The notes under the pieces: model-generated
The model's database searches: none
Seen by the model: the letters and a program-made list of their open reading frames with translations, nothing else
Told to the model about the DNA's origin: nothing
NCBI GenBank assembly: GCA_024516035.1
Contig: CM044959.1
Span: forward strand, 13,161,902-13,225,901
From: Bactericera cockerelli
Lineage: Eukaryota > Arthropoda > Insecta > Hemiptera > Triozidae
Direction: 5' to 3'
Length of the DNA: 64,000 nucleotides
In this document: positions 31,001 to 41,111 of the stretch, piece after piece
Position numbering within the stretch: the first letter of the stretch is position 1
Layout: every line of letters begins with the position of its first letter
Translations under genes and position numbers: made by a program

Positions 31001-31498
31001 AATGCATTGTAGGCCATGACTTAGGAATTAAGTCATATTTTATATTTAAAAAATGAGTCTACAGTGAATACCAATATTACTGTGTAAGATTATTTTTCAG
31101 TGTCACTATTTAGAATTTCCTCCTTACTTTGGCCCGATTTAAACACACCATTAAGGGATATAGCAATGTTATTTCAAACTATGGTACAAAGGTAGAGCCG
31201 ACATACTGAGGGGTGTGAACTTGTGTGTCTAAAAATTGTTTACATATTTATTATATGATTGGGAAGCTTGTACATTTAAAAAGTACATTAACATTGGTTG
31301 CTCTATCTTTCCCAGAATATTGGTGATCCTTAAAAAATTCTATCTTGTGTCCAGAGCATGAAGACTCATAGGAAAAAGCTAGGATCAAGCTATCAACTTC
31401 AGTACAGCACATGTTTAAAGAATGTTGAATAGTCTTACCCGAGCACCTTCTTTCAGCATTTGGGAAAACCCAGGAGCTCTAGGAACATGTAAAGCCAT
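19008..31498 (-). CDS. CCT8: T-complex protein 1 subunit theta (TRiC/CCT8)
   Basis: Eleven exons: 31439-31498 (ATG at 31498), 30576-30746, 27844-27975, 27343-27541, 26730-26932, 25824-26069, 24257-24460, 21730-21855, 20503-20613, 19369-19482, 19008-19091 (TAG at 19008-19010). All join in phase with GT-AG borders and give 549 residues; the human protein has 548. N-terminus MALHVPRAPGFSQMLKEGAR is diagnostic. The conserved ATPase sequences TAYGPNGMNK, GDGTN (98-102), DTGANVVV and MDDIERAIDDGVNTFK are present. The hairpin usually written PGGGATE reads PGAGATE here. The subunit occupies one position in each ring of the hetero-octameric cytosolic chaperonin that folds actin, tubulin and WD-repeat proteins. 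No indel is needed anywhere. Introns hold a pogo-like element (intron 2), a foldback element (intron 7) and a LINE end with minisatellite (intron 8). Confidence 0.97.
19862..19990. repeat. Unclassified structured repeat, copy 1
   Basis: It shares GCGAGAA, a hairpin-forming GTTTTTTACCGTCTAAAAAC, CCTCTTC and TGTTGCCCTGG with 33292-33452. No tRNA, 5S or known snRNA identity is apparent. Confidence 0.5.
20023..20226 (+). mobile_element. tRNA-derived SINE, family A, well preserved
   Basis: GTCCCGGTAGCTCAGTGGTA head, GGGTTCGAAACCCAGCCGGG B box and acceptor end, and tail to GGGCAGTATAAATAAGGCGA. Confidence 0.8.
20616..20855. repeat. Minisatellite with 11-bp unit (GTAAAGTAAAA)n
   Basis: About 21 copies of an 11-bp unit. 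Its left end is the acceptor of CCT8 exon 9: on the minus strand the TACTTTACTT repeats run straight into TTAG|GTG. The same TTTACTTTACTTT string ends the LINE fragment beyond 21055. Confidence 0.95.
20866..21055 (-). repeat. Family G repeat inserted between LINE tail and minisatellite
   Basis: In minus sense it runs from AAAGGGTTGGGTGGAAGAGA through TTAGTTAGGACAT to AATAAAGAATTATATAATAA. It interrupts the ACTTT repeat tract. Confidence 0.7.
21055..21405 (-). mobile_element. Non-LTR retrotransposon, 3' end of reverse-transcriptase ORF and tail
   Basis: The minus-strand reading is degenerate but gives FYNALPDHYKQ, then GVLFKDKLNDLLQDISPYGK, and ends near EYLDHMIRI-stop. This is the usual C-terminal pattern of LINE polyproteins. 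The 3' UTR ends AATAAAAGCTTCACTTTACTT. A second fragment is at 32640-32832. Confidence 0.6.
21442..21656 (+). mobile_element. Short non-autonomous Helitron, copy without terminal hairpin
   Basis: A|TCTTAATATATAAATG start and CCCGCTAG|T end as at 985-1225, and about 90% alike by eye. The 3' hairpin is missing by a deletion between two CCCGC motifs. Confidence 0.7.
21906..21966. repeat. Partial duplicate of the CCT8 exon 8 start and its acceptor
   Basis: About 60 bp match 21818-21879 with few changes. The match covers the first codons of exon 8, the acceptor and intron sequence, at 88-bp offset. A spacer of about 26 bp is AT-rich. Confidence 0.85.
21979..22310 (+). mobile_element. tRNA-derived SINE, family F, split by CCDC39-derived sequence
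   Basis: GACCTCAGTAGCTTGATCGA starts the head. It resumes at about 22184 with TTGTAACCTGGAGGTCGGTG and the B box GGTGGTTCAAGTCCCGG. The body AGTTGTGACATCACGAAAGT follows. Confidence 0.75.
22011..22183 (-). pseudogene. Copy of CCDC39 exon 1 end and intron 1 start
   Basis: It matches 15405-15567, the last 15 bases of CCDC39 exon 1, its donor and about 145 bp of intron 1, in the same orientation with roughly 5-8% differences. The copy keeps about 10 bp near 22146-22155 that the CCDC39 locus lacks. It interrupts a SINE head and lies in CCT8 intron 7. Confidence 0.9.
22509..24219. mobile_element. Foldback element of 1.7 kb with arms of about 410 bp
   Basis: It opens CAGGGTGTCCCGTATACAGA and closes with the reverse complement, flanked by TA (22507-22508 and 24220-24221). 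The left arm runs to about 22918 and the right arm starts at about 23808. The centre holds a diverged family G repeat (23185-23320) and unrecognised sequence; no transposase is visible. It lies in CCT8 intron 7. Confidence 0.85.
24489..24800 (-). mobile_element. tRNA-derived SINE, family B, full length
   Basis: In minus sense the head TTAGCTCAGTGGTTTAGCAC with B box GGTCCCGGGTTCGAACCCC is followed by the body GTTGACCCAGCACCTAAATG through GGCTGTGAAACACTCATC. Confidence 0.8.
25160..25272. repeat. Minisatellite of 28 bp, four copies
   Basis: The unit is GGTAAAAATGTATGTCAAAT followed by AAATATAT. Confidence 0.9.
25427..25640 (+). mobile_element. tRNA-derived SINE, family E
   Basis: A tRNA-like head (GGTAGTCAAGTGGTTAACGC, GGTTCGAATCCCGCCC) is followed by a body with GAGCATTAACCTCGCTTGG and TGGTTACCTTCCACTAAAGA. 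Confidence 0.7.
26105..26312 (+). mobile_element. tRNA-derived SINE, family A, best preserved copy
   Basis: The GTCCCGG...CCGGGAC ends pair fully. A and B boxes are intact, and the tail runs through CAGTATAAATAAGGCGATAT. It lies in CCT8 intron 5. Confidence 0.8.
28160..29909 (-). mobile_element. pogo-like (Tc1/mariner) element relic with psq-type HTH
   Basis: TA-flanked inverted ends GGGTCAAGGGGGGTAATTAC and, inverted, GGGTCAAGGGGGGTATTTAC. The first 80-odd residues of a minus-strand frame (about 29447-29240) read KPPPLYTEAQMISAIVLDV and later CFEIPQTK. This is the spacing of the psq/CENP-B-type helix-turn-helix at the start of pogo transposases. The catalytic domain is not visible and the frame soon breaks. 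A family C SINE (28690-28955) is nested inside. It lies in CCT8 intron 2. Confidence 0.65.
28690..28955 (-). mobile_element. tRNA-derived SINE, family C, copy 2
   Basis: In minus sense the tRNA-like head with GCGTAACGGTTGTGACTAC is followed by the tail TGGGTGAGGTTAATGTGGGT and AATGGAGGGTGAAACCC. Confidence 0.75.
29917..30035 (+). mobile_element. tRNA-derived SINE, family B, body fragment
   Basis: GTTGACCCAGCACCTATATG to AGCTGTGAAACACTCATC, with an internal deletion. Confidence 0.6.
30236..30386 (-). repeat. Dispersed repeat carrying one unit of the 42-bp minisatellite
   Basis: Inverse of 5195-5312, followed by a single TATTCCTTGTTTATAGCCCC unit. Confidence 0.65.
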
Positions 31499-32639
31499 TA
31501 TAATTTGAAAAAATAGCACTTGAAACAACTAATAAATGGATCTAAAAGCCAAAAATTCAAATGCCGATTGCAGGAGCGAGGATTTTTTTTTTCTTTTCAA
31601 ATTTCAATTTTGTTTGCTTTTTATAATCGTTGCTTGCTATGTTCTCATCCATCCAAATATCAACAGAGAAATAAAGTGTGTGAAGTTAGCCATCTTACGA
31701 ATTCTCTGTTGCTCTTATCAGTAATGCAATTTTCTCTGTGCATGGGTTTCAAATTTGTTACCGTTTTTGCCGCCAGAGAAGCACATGGCACATGGTTATA
31801 GCATAGCGTATATAGGATTAGGTTTTAAGGCCGCAAACAGTACGGTTATAAGAGAAAATTCTCAGATTTTGGTTTTTTGCACTCCTTTGTTTAAAACGGG
31901 GGTTCGAATGCAGCTTTCTTCAATGCCTCTATGAAGAAAAACTGGATAAGACATGTGGTGCTTCTTGTATGGTAATTTTCTCATAAGTTCATTAGTATTA
32001 ATTTTATCATTAGTACCTCGAGTGTGTGACATTTATCTCACACCGTACTGCTTACGTTAGTCTTTTTTTACTTTTCTTATCCTATAATAAGGAAATTATT
32101 GTATTTGTCGAAAATTGTACCTACCCAGTTTTTCACAGGTCTAGACGAATCATAGCCCCAGGATACCAAAAAAGTTGTTTTCAGCCATTAGTCCATGCGT
32201 CTGTCTGGGGTGTGTGAACAGGATATCTCAAGAACAGTAAGAGCTAGAGACTTGAAATTTGGTATACAAATTAATTTTATACACCAGACGAACCATGAAA
32301 CTTTTGGTTGAAAGCAGTCGCAGAATGCGGCCGCAGGGCCACAAATATTGGTCACAAGGGCCGCTTCTTTGAATTGGTTACAGATACAAAAAAAGTTAGA
32401 GAACAACATTTTCTTAGATTAAAAAACAATAGGGCCCTCTTCTGATCATTTTTTTGTTTGTTGATATCTTAAACTTTTTGGACCTCGGTAGATGGGGTTG
32501 TGACACATCGAATCCAATGATTTTGAGGCGCTCATTACAAATTTGGCATCAATTTCTAACTGTTACCGTTGAATCACCAGTGGCGGAATTCGACTTCTTT
32601 TCGGGGGATAAGGAAAGTCGTGTGTCACACCAGATTTTT

Positions 32640-32832
32640 ACTATAGGGACTGATATGCTGCAAAAGATCATTTAGTTTATCTTTCAACAGAAGTCCGTCA
32701 TATTGTTTGTAGGGATCGGGTAGAGCGTTATATGATTATTTTCCCTCAAATATGAAGGACCTCTGTTTTATTAAGATAGGAATGATTAAGTTATCTTAAT
32801 TTTGGGTAGAATAAGAATGATCTTTTGCTGTG
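32640..32832 (-). mobile_element. Non-LTR retrotransposon, 3' coding fragment
   Basis: Same sequence as 21205-21400 (GGTAGAGCGTTATA, CCCTCAAATATGAAGGA), about 90% alike by eye. Confidence 0.6.
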
Positions 32833-33291
32833 TTTCAATATTTGTTTCGAGTGGGGCGTTCTTCTTTTTGTAATCACGAAGTGGTGTTTATGGGGTTAAA
32901 TCTACCAGCTAGTTAAGCTGCATAGTGTAGATTTTTCCCCGATTATTAATAGTTTATTTTTCAAATATGTACCTATTCAGGAACCGCATGAGATTCTTTG
33001 GATGTAGTAAAATTTACAGATTGGTAAATTTTATGATATTTTTTTGCAAGATTCGAAAGAGAACTGCTGTACAATAGTTTGCGAGTACTGAATAATGATA
33101 AAATAATACAACTGTAAAAATAGTTTTAAACAGAATAAATACATAATGATATTATTTCATGATAATAATGTTCAACATTTTAACAATATCTACAATTAAC
33201 AAACTAGGTAAGAAAGTTCTGAAGAAACATCATACTTCACATGGTTGCACTTAGCAGAATAAAGGCATGGCTGTAGAGCTTTTTTCCCTTT

Positions 33292-33452
33292 TTTTAGAAG
33301 AGGAAAAATTGCATCATACACCAGCAAAGATTAATAACTGTGAGCCGGCGAGAAGGTTTTTTTTACGTCCAAAAACCTCTTCTTGATTAAGTTTTTGTTA
33401 TATGTTGCCCTGGGACAGCCGGCGCCGTGTGGCATTATTTCAGGGTACTGTA
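33292..33452. repeat. Unclassified structured repeat, copy 2
   Basis: GAGAAGGTTTTTTTTACGTC, CAAAAACCTCTTC and TGTTGCCCTGGGACAGCCGG correspond to 19862-19990. AGGTTTTT/AAAAACCT can pair in this copy. Confidence 0.5.
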
Positions 33453-33723
33453 GAGCTAGTCTATTTGATAAGTGATGACATCACAGTTACAATATGATGA
33501 ATATTATGAGTGGTGAAGGGTCTCTTCATAATTTTTGTGGGTAGCACAGCAATACCAAGACCCTACACTAATGCCACTTAAGGTCAATACTTACACGCAT
33601 GACTTCTCATTTTTTCTTAAAAGATAATTATGAGTCAACCTGAGACATCTGGGGCGGAATTAATAGACGTTTTTGTAATACCTGTGTGGCGCTAAGTCAC
33701 GGATTGCGTACTGTGTAAGATAA

Positions 33724-33909
33724 TAATAATAATATCGCCTTATTTATACTGCCCGATTAGGATTATTAAATCCCATTATTCCAGCAAGACGTATTGTTAT
33801 GTGGTAAAAATCTCAAATGGGAAGAAAACTTGTCATGTCTCGGCTGGGTTTCGAACCCGCGACCTCTGGATTCACAGAGTGCCGCCTTTACCACTAAGCT
33901 ACCGAGACA
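33724..33909 (-). mobile_element. tRNA-derived SINE, family A
   Basis: Inverse orientation: ATATCGCCTTATTTATACTG tail, then GGCTGGGTTTCGAACCCGCG head. Confidence 0.75.
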
Positions 33910-34249
33910 TGGGGAAAACCGACGCTCAGCAATGACTTGAGTTATAGAATTTGTCTATTAATTCCACCCCTAAAGTTCCTGAGCACAGATAAAAAAAAAT
34001 TCTCACGCATTCAGGCTTTTAATTTGAGACACAATCGTGGAAGCAGAGTGGACGATCCAGTTAGACATGGTGACTACAGTTTAAATTACATATTTACATT
34101 CTTTGAAATTTTGATCAATACTGAAGAGCTTGCATAAAAAATGGTTCACAGCTTCTTTTTAATGTAGTATAGCCAAAATCTGTTGAGGCTTGTTTACCAA
34201 TTTTTTCTTCTAAATAGTGGTAGTAGTCAAGATCTGTTGTGCCATCTTG

Positions 34250-37200
34250 CTAGAAGTTCAGTCTTTTGGGCATGGTTCCACCTGGGAAAAGAAATGCAAC
34301 AGAACTTTAAGGCATTAATAGATGTTTTTGTAATACCTCTGGGGAGTTAAGTCTAGATTTTGCGCATATTGTCTTAGATGGAGAAAACTAATGCTAAATC
34401 ATTTTTTATTTATTTAAAGATTAGTGTTTCACAGCCTTTTTTATTTCGTAGCCATGAAACAGGAGCTACTGTAGACGCTTGTGGTCTGTGTTGTAGCCTG
34501 CCCATCCCGTAGTATGCCTCCCCTCTGATGGGCGAGAAGTGACACAATACTTCCCATTTAGGTGCTGGGTCAACACGAGCGCACTGTGTCGCCCTTAGTC
34601 AAGTGAGAACGAACTGTTACTGTCTATAGTGAGGTCAGTAGTTCACAGAAGTACTATAGATGGAATATTTTTTGTATATTTTGAAGTTTTTTTTGTTGAT
34701 GTGTTAAGTTATCATATTTGTGTTTATCACTTTCGTGATATCACAACTAGTTAAACTCGCTTTATTAAATCCACGCTGAATCCGGCGTGGATTTAACCTC
34801 CAGGTTACAAGTGCGCCGCCTTATCAATCAAGCTACTGAGGTCAGTTGTTGATGATGTGTAATAACATTTAAAATATATTTCAGAGGTAAAACATTTTTT
34901 CAAACTCACTACCGAGAGGAAAATAAAGATGTTGCACTTTTTCCCTCCTTCTTTATTTTGAAGTATATTTGTACAGTAATTGAGGTACTTTACATGGAAC
35001 TAGGAATAACATTTTTATTGAACTATAACACAAACACTTCATTCAGTGAATTTGTGAAGGGGAAAGAGCCCGCAATGCTGGCTGCATTCCCCCTCTGAAT
35101 GGCCAGGCTTAAACGTTGGATGAGGTATGATGCTGCTCTCTTATCTCCAGTCTCTTCAACTCATTTATTTCCTAATTCTATACAGTAAATAAAATACGGT
35201 GTAACATTGCGCACGAATGGTTGATTACATACCACCTTCAGGATCCGCCAGCTTTCTCTTCAGGTTGTTGCTGATTTTCTTCTCCGTGCTTGAGACAGTG
35301 GCTGGGAACGGGAGCTGATGGCCCAGAGATGGGGGTGGCTTGTTCCTGTGGGGTAGGAGAGGACAATCAGTGAGAAATCAATAAACAAAATCAATGATCA
35401 TAGATTATCATACCAAGTATCATAGTTTAATTACTATAGATCATAATTTGTTATGTAAGTAAATATTTTTTACATTTGTATTTTATAATTAAGTTAATCA
35501 TGTAACTGCAACTATCCAATGTTTGCGTTTGATTACATATTTACAAAAATCACTGGTTCGAGTTAGTTCTTAATTTTATTTTATTTTAAATGTACTCAAA
35601 ATCAATTACCAAAAAATACGAAAAAAAAAATACAAAAAAAAAATAATTTCTCAAATTCTTTTTCAATTATAATTAGGTACAGTAAAAAAGTAATCATTTC
35701 TTACTATAAAATCAATTACCTATCTACTTTTGTTCCAGAGTATAATTAATTTTATACATTCGAACCTGGATATCAGAGAACTCAAGGGACCAGAATTTTA
35801 TTCTTTTACGAGGTTTGGCTATTAAATTCGTAGACTCTTTCCATAAAACGATGTGTGTTTAACTTACCCAACTTTAGTAGTTATCCCCTTCAATGTACTC
35901 CCCTCCTCTATCCCTACAACGTTCTAAGCAAATTTTCCATTGATCGAAACAGTGGTGGAGGTCATTTTGTGTGAGGCCTTTCAAGACTTTTGCCGGTTTT
36001 TTCTTAACGTCATTTACGCTGTCAAATCTGGTACCTTTCAGGGTAGATTTGATTTTTGGGAATAAGTAAAAGTCGCACGGGGCCAGGTCGGGTGAGTAAG
36101 GAGGGTGTTCCAACACTGGGATGTTGTACTTGGCCAGGAACGTCTTGACGGAGAAGGCACAGTGGACTGGCGCATGGCACCATTTTTGCGCAAACTTTTG
36201 TCTTGTTGAAATTTTCGTGCAAAATTTGTCTCACACATTATCTATTAATTTTAAGTGTATCAGCCATTAGTCCTAGAGTTAATCTACGGTCAGAACGAAT
36301 TATAACACCAATTTTTTCAATGTTTTCGTCAGTTTTTGAGGTTTTGGGGCGACCAGGACGTGGATTGTCCTCAACATCTTCCTGACCACCTTGAAACCGT
36401 TACACCACTTATAAAGCTTTGATCTTTTCAAACATGACTCCTGGTACACTGTCTTTAACAAAGAAAAAAATTTACCAGCAAGTTTTACGTAAAATTCAAT
36501 AATCACTCGTTGCTCAACGTTTGTATCAATCATAATTCCGGCAAAATTAAAAAAGGTGTCTTGCGCGTCGGGCTATCACAACAGAACTAATTACAGTACA
36601 GGCATGTGACAGCTATCAATCAAAACACAAGACTTGAAGCTTTCTAAACATGTTCATCATATCTTCCTAGCATGGACAGCTTTTGCGCAGCGGCTCGCGT
36701 CTACGAACTTAATAGCCAAACCTCGTATATCCAGGTTTCTCTTATAAAAAAGTTCATTATCGTTAAAAGAAAGGTAAATCTGACCTGGAAATCGTTCTCT
36801 TATATCCAGGACAAAATGAATTTTTATTTTGTTCATCAGAGGTAATAAAAATTGCCAACGGCTTTCGAAACAATGGGAACCAAGTAACTTGTGAATGAGT
36901 TGAACTCAAAGATTGTAAACACAACTGGAAATGAGCGACTTGAGATGTTCCCTCTCTCACATTTTCTCAATAAAGTTTTACATTTTATATTTTTATACCT
37001 TATTAATTGTAATACATGTATATTATTTTCTCTATTTCAATAAATAAAGAGGTGCTATATTAAACTGTTTGCGTAATGGAACCTCCTGTCTCGAGCCGAC
37101 AGTCTAAATAAAGCACTACTATACTATACTATACATTTTGTATTCAATATTTTAATGAATAAATTTGTAACCTACAAAGATCTTACAAAAACAGCATCCA

Positions 37201-40200
37201 CCTACTTGAAATAGTCCATCTGGAGGGTTTGAGCGCAGTCGGCCCGTTTGGCCGGATTAAGGCAGAGCAGAGAAGATATCACGGCCAGCAAATCATCTCC
37301 GGCCGCAGTGAATATCTCGTTGAGAGGGATACCAGGGAACACTTTGAACTGGATGAAGTCTTGGAGTTTGGTGACTCCCTAGATGGTAGTTAAAGGGGGG
37401 TGGATATCATTAAATAAAAAGTATAAACTACTAGATCCAAGTTTAGTATCTTGCCCTATTATTATTACTAAACACTTTATTTAGAGGCCTAACATCTGTA
37501 TCCTGAAGTAATGTTATGTAACGGTTCCGGGGTACAGATGTTAGAGGAAGAGGTGGTTTTAGTGGGTGAGAGTGGCCTGTTATCAGCACAAATAAATCCC
37601 ACTCTGTTCACCACCAACCTGGGGGTGTTCGTGTTTAAAAGATTTCCTCTTCTTCTTAAAAAAAAAGATATAAAAAGACATATTATGTACAATTGTACAG
37701 TACAAATAATTATTATAACAATAAAAAAATATATACAATAAAAAGGAAAAATAATAGAAAAATATATATAAACAATAAACATATGTCCTAACTAAAGGAC
37801 GGGGTTATTGACTATGGCAGTCTCTTCCACCCAACCCTCATTCAGTCAATCTACGTCAGGGTCGCGTCGGCGTCGAGGGTATGTTGAATACACCAGCGCT
37901 CGTTTTGTTAGAACTTGGATAGGTGAATGGGTGACCATTCAAATTCGATCTCTCATGATGCTGGCTACTCCTGGCCTCACTAAGACTGGGTGAGGTTTTT
38001 TTGAGTTGTTTTGTGAGTTTCTAGCGAATGGAGGGTAAAATATTTCTATGCAGTAAACTACTATTTGGATTTTAGATACATATAATTATGTAACTCTAAG
38101 AGATTTAGTTGGTTGTCCTGACTGTGAAGATGATGGATGTATGGTGTGGGTGTGTTGAAAGAAAATAATGAATTGATGTGATAGACAAGATATGATAAAA
38201 AAATGCAGGACTTGTCGATCAAATCTTATTTCACACAGTAAGTCTGATGATCCAGCAAGGTAATGCTGCAATGAAATTCAAAGAATAAAACCCTTTTGAG
38301 ATTTAACAAGAACTCACAGGCCATGTTTCTTCAGAAGGAGTTCCCAGGGTCTGGAATATCCTGGTCAGCTGATCCAAGTCTGATTCACCCGGTAATAATG
38401 GAGCTTTGAGTAGCAGCTCACACATGATACACCCCACGGCCCACATGTCCACACCCACCCCGTACATACGAGCTCCAAACAACAGCTCAGGGGCCCTGCG
38501 AACAATTTTTTAATACTTTTATATGCTACTAGCTACTAGGATCCATAAAGTTTTTTTATTTAAATTATGTAAATGAAAATCTTAATATAATCAATATATT
38601 TATTTTTACATGATATCTTTCTCTTTATTAATCAATATAATTTTGAACAAAAGAGCCATAAACAATCATAAAGTAATTGAATTTTCATTTGAAAATAATG
38701 ATCTGAGAGGTGTTTAGAGAAAAAAAAACTGCTATTTTTTTGGGGACAATGTTTTCAAGATATAGTCTTGTAGACATTTTTCTAAAAAGAATTGAAGAAT
38801 TTTCGAGACATGTATTCAATTATTGTTGTTTTCTTATAATAATATAAAAAAAAAATCACAGCACACCTATAGTCCAAGTTAAGGGATATTGTCCACTTAG
38901 ATTAAATCTAACCCTGTTTCATAACTAGGCCCTCAGAGACTCACCTATACCACCTTGTGACAACTTGATGTGTGTACAATCTGGTGGGAGATCCAAAGAA
39001 TTTTGCTAAGCCAAAATCACCAATTTTCAAGACACCTCTCCTATTTATTAACAAGTTGTTTGGTTTCAAATCCTGAAACAAAATATACAGTTACCTAATT
39101 AATGTTTTCATTTAATGTGAGTACAAGTGAACATTAGAATGACATATTTCTATGTGTGATTAACCATTGTGAGGACTTGCTTTCTCTTTATGAGCCATTA
39201 AACCCTTGAAATTGAAAGGTAGCCTTTATTTAAAAGGTAGTTGTGCCCCAGAACCACTTTCGCATTACTACAGCGCACTTTACTTTTACATAACTGCCAT
39301 TTCGGAAATGGAAAAACTCAGTCAGAATTTTTTGCTCTGGCCGGAATTCGAACCCACAACCTCCAGTTCAGCAACCAATGCTCTTAATCACTGAGCCATG
39401 AAAGTGCAAGCTGGAATCAGTATCAGTATAAACAGAAATGTCTTGTTAGAGTTGGCCAGTCTGTCCATTGTTTATAATATTCTAGTGTGACACTGGTGTT
39501 CTCTCTATTTACTGTTTTCCAGCCAGTAATAGTAATCCTTCGGATGAAAATACTACCCTTCTTGGATTTGAATCCCCAAACTTCAGATAAGGAGGCAAAG
39601 CTGTTTACTTCTTCACCATAGAGATTAGCTAGCAATGATGATCAAATACTATCCAAAGCCCAGTTTTATGATAGACAAATGTGTTGGTAAGACAATGGAA
39701 ATAAATAGACCAGGAGCCAGGTCAATTTTACTTACTTCATACATCGAGTATGAGGTAAGTAAGATTGACGAGACACCTAGCATAAAATAGCTTTAACTGT
39801 TTGTGAATCTCAGATTTTTTACTCACCCTATGTAGAATCCAATGATCATGCAAATATTCAAGACCCTTCAGAGTCATAATGGTGTAGGCTTTGATATTAC
39901 TTGGTGTGAACACAATGCCTGGATCCTTGATAATCACCTCTAAATCTGTATCTACAAATTCAAACACTAAAGAAACATTTGACATGTACCCAAAAACATC
40001 AGAAAGACCAAGTACATTCTCATGGTTCAGTTCTTGGAGCAGTTTTATTTCCCGCAAAGCTGTCCTGTTTATACCATCTTTGGCATCTGCACAAGTTCCT
40101 AGTTTGATCTAAAACAAAGAAATATTGACAGAGAATATATTACTGTAGTATTGAATTAAAAGTATTTTTTTTAGTAGATACATGGAAAATTATCTTGAAA

Positions 40201-40818
40201 CTCTCCCAGACAACATGGGGAATAGAATATTCAACTAAAATCCACCTTTTATGGTTTGACAAAAATATCCAGGATAAAGAAAAAGATTTTATTGAATGAA
40301 ATGAGTACAGGAATGATAAACAGAAATTATGACTTACCTTTTTAACAGCCACTATCATATCAGTTTCTATGTCTTTTGCTTTGAATACTGTGGCAAACTG
40401 AAATAATAAAATAAATATTATACATACATAAATATACAAAAGTAATAAAAACAAGATACAGTAATTCACTAGGTACTTAAGAACATATGTTGCAGGGAAC
40501 ACTGATCTAGATAATTTATAACTTGAGAATAATATCTTACATAATGTACTCAGACCCCCATCTACATAGGCAACTATTTAAAAGACAACATAGACCATGA
40601 GCATCAAGACTATCCAAAAACTGCTAGATTTTCAATGTTACATCAGTTAAATAAGAAATAAAAGATACTGTCAGTACTTTGATTTGAAATCCACTCACTA
40701 AAATTATTACTTTTAAGAAAATAATTATTATATTATGTATAATCAGAAACAAAATAGTACTCACTTGTCCTTCTCCCAGGAAATCAATTTTTTGATAACG
40801 GTGAGATCTGTCTGCCAT
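34250..40818 (-). CDS. Cdk7: Cyclin-dependent kinase 7 (CAK / TFIIH kinase)
   Basis: Eight exons: 40765-40818 (ATG at 40818), 40338-40397, 39827-40108, 38945-39072, 38318-38495, 37206-37378, 35233-35345, 34250-34281 (TAG at 34250-34252). They join in phase to 339 residues; human CDK7 has 346. The glycine loop is GEGQFATV (15-22), the catalytic Lys is K37, HRDLKPNN spans 131-138 and DFG is at 151-153. Activation-loop sites are S160 and T166 in [16 protein letters not shown], corresponding to human S164 and T170. The C-terminus MPKRLNF parallels the family's PKKLIF end. With cyclin H and MAT1 it activates cell-cycle CDKs and phosphorylates the RNA polymerase II CTD. The exon 7 donor could be 3 nt earlier (GAAG|GTGG), which removes one Gly. 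A mariner relic lies in intron 6. Confidence 0.96.
34423..34583 (-). mobile_element. tRNA-derived SINE, family B, body
   Basis: The minus-sense body GTTGACCCAGCACCTAAATG through CATGGCTACGAAATAAAAAA. The head is missing. Confidence 0.7.
34700..34842 (-). mobile_element. tRNA-derived SINE, family F
   Basis: AGTTATCATATTTGTG, CTTTCGTGATATCACAACTA and then ATCAATCAAGCTACTGAGGT in inverse orientation. Confidence 0.65.
35809..36725 (-). mobile_element. Internally deleted mariner element with broken transposase
   Basis: The terminal inverted repeats CGAGGTTTGGCTATTAAATT and CGAGGTTTGGCTATTAAGTT are flanked by TA (35807-35808 and 36726-36727). Minus-strand fragments of a mariner transposase are spread over at least two frames. 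The N-terminal part at 36533-36300 contains [15 protein letters not shown]. The C-terminal part at 36116-35874 contains [17 protein letters not shown], with the last Asp of the D,D34D triad. The usual HDNAP motif with the second Asp is altered to something like WCHAPVH. At 917 bp against about 1.3 kb for a full mariner, and with frameshifts, it cannot encode active transposase. Located in Cdk7 intron 6. Confidence 0.9.
37047..37135. repeat. Dispersed repeat, empty site of the piggyBac-type MITE
   Basis: GAGGTGCTATATTAAACTGT and CTGTCTCGAGCCGACAGTCT match 7088-7099 plus 7251-7310 with the MITE absent and a single TTAA. Confidence 0.8.
37660..37850 (-). repeat. Family G dispersed repeat
   Basis: GTCCTAACTAAAGGACGGGG and CAGTCTCTTCCACCCAACCC in inverse orientation. 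Confidence 0.65.
37850..38045 (+). mobile_element. 5S-rRNA-derived SINE, copy 3
   Basis: GTTGAATACACCAGCGCTCG, AACTTGGATAGGTGAATGGG and GTGACCATTCAAATTC, then the shared tail GACTGGGTGAGG and AATGGAGGGTAAAA. The box A part is deleted. Confidence 0.7.
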
Positions 40819-41078
40819 TGTTTAAGATATCTCAGAAATGTAGAAAGTATATTTTGCTTGATATATATCTTCTGGATCAATTGAGGTTCTTACTTCCTAG
40901 CATAGTTACAGAGAACTAATTCTATCATTCATAGAATTTAATTGAAAATCTGTGAACAGAAATAATAGAGAAATGAGATAGACTCCTGATTGGCAACCAT
41001 AAAATGAAGGACTTGATTAATATGTTCTTCATTAGAGTGACATACATCGTAGAAAATAGATTTTACTATAAATTGGGA

Positions 41079-41110
<32 letters not shown>

Positions 41111-41111
<1 letters not shown>

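Larger units (their letters stand above)
31499..34249. other. Intergenic stretch between Cdk7 and CCT8
   Basis: No gene was recognised. It holds the CCT8 promoter next to 31498, a LINE fragment (32640-32832), the structured repeat (33292-33452), a family D SINE fragment (about 33505-33620) and a family A SINE (33724-33909). The segment 32180-32640 has the look of a decayed transposon but no identifiable ends. Confidence 0.5.

Noticed and set aside
31520..32675. Several open frames of 60-90 codons upstream of CCT8
   Set aside because: No recognisable motifs, AT-rich composition and overlap with repeat fragments.
35809..36725. Active mariner transposase
   Set aside because: It is short by about 400 bp, split over frames and has lost the normal second catalytic Asp motif.
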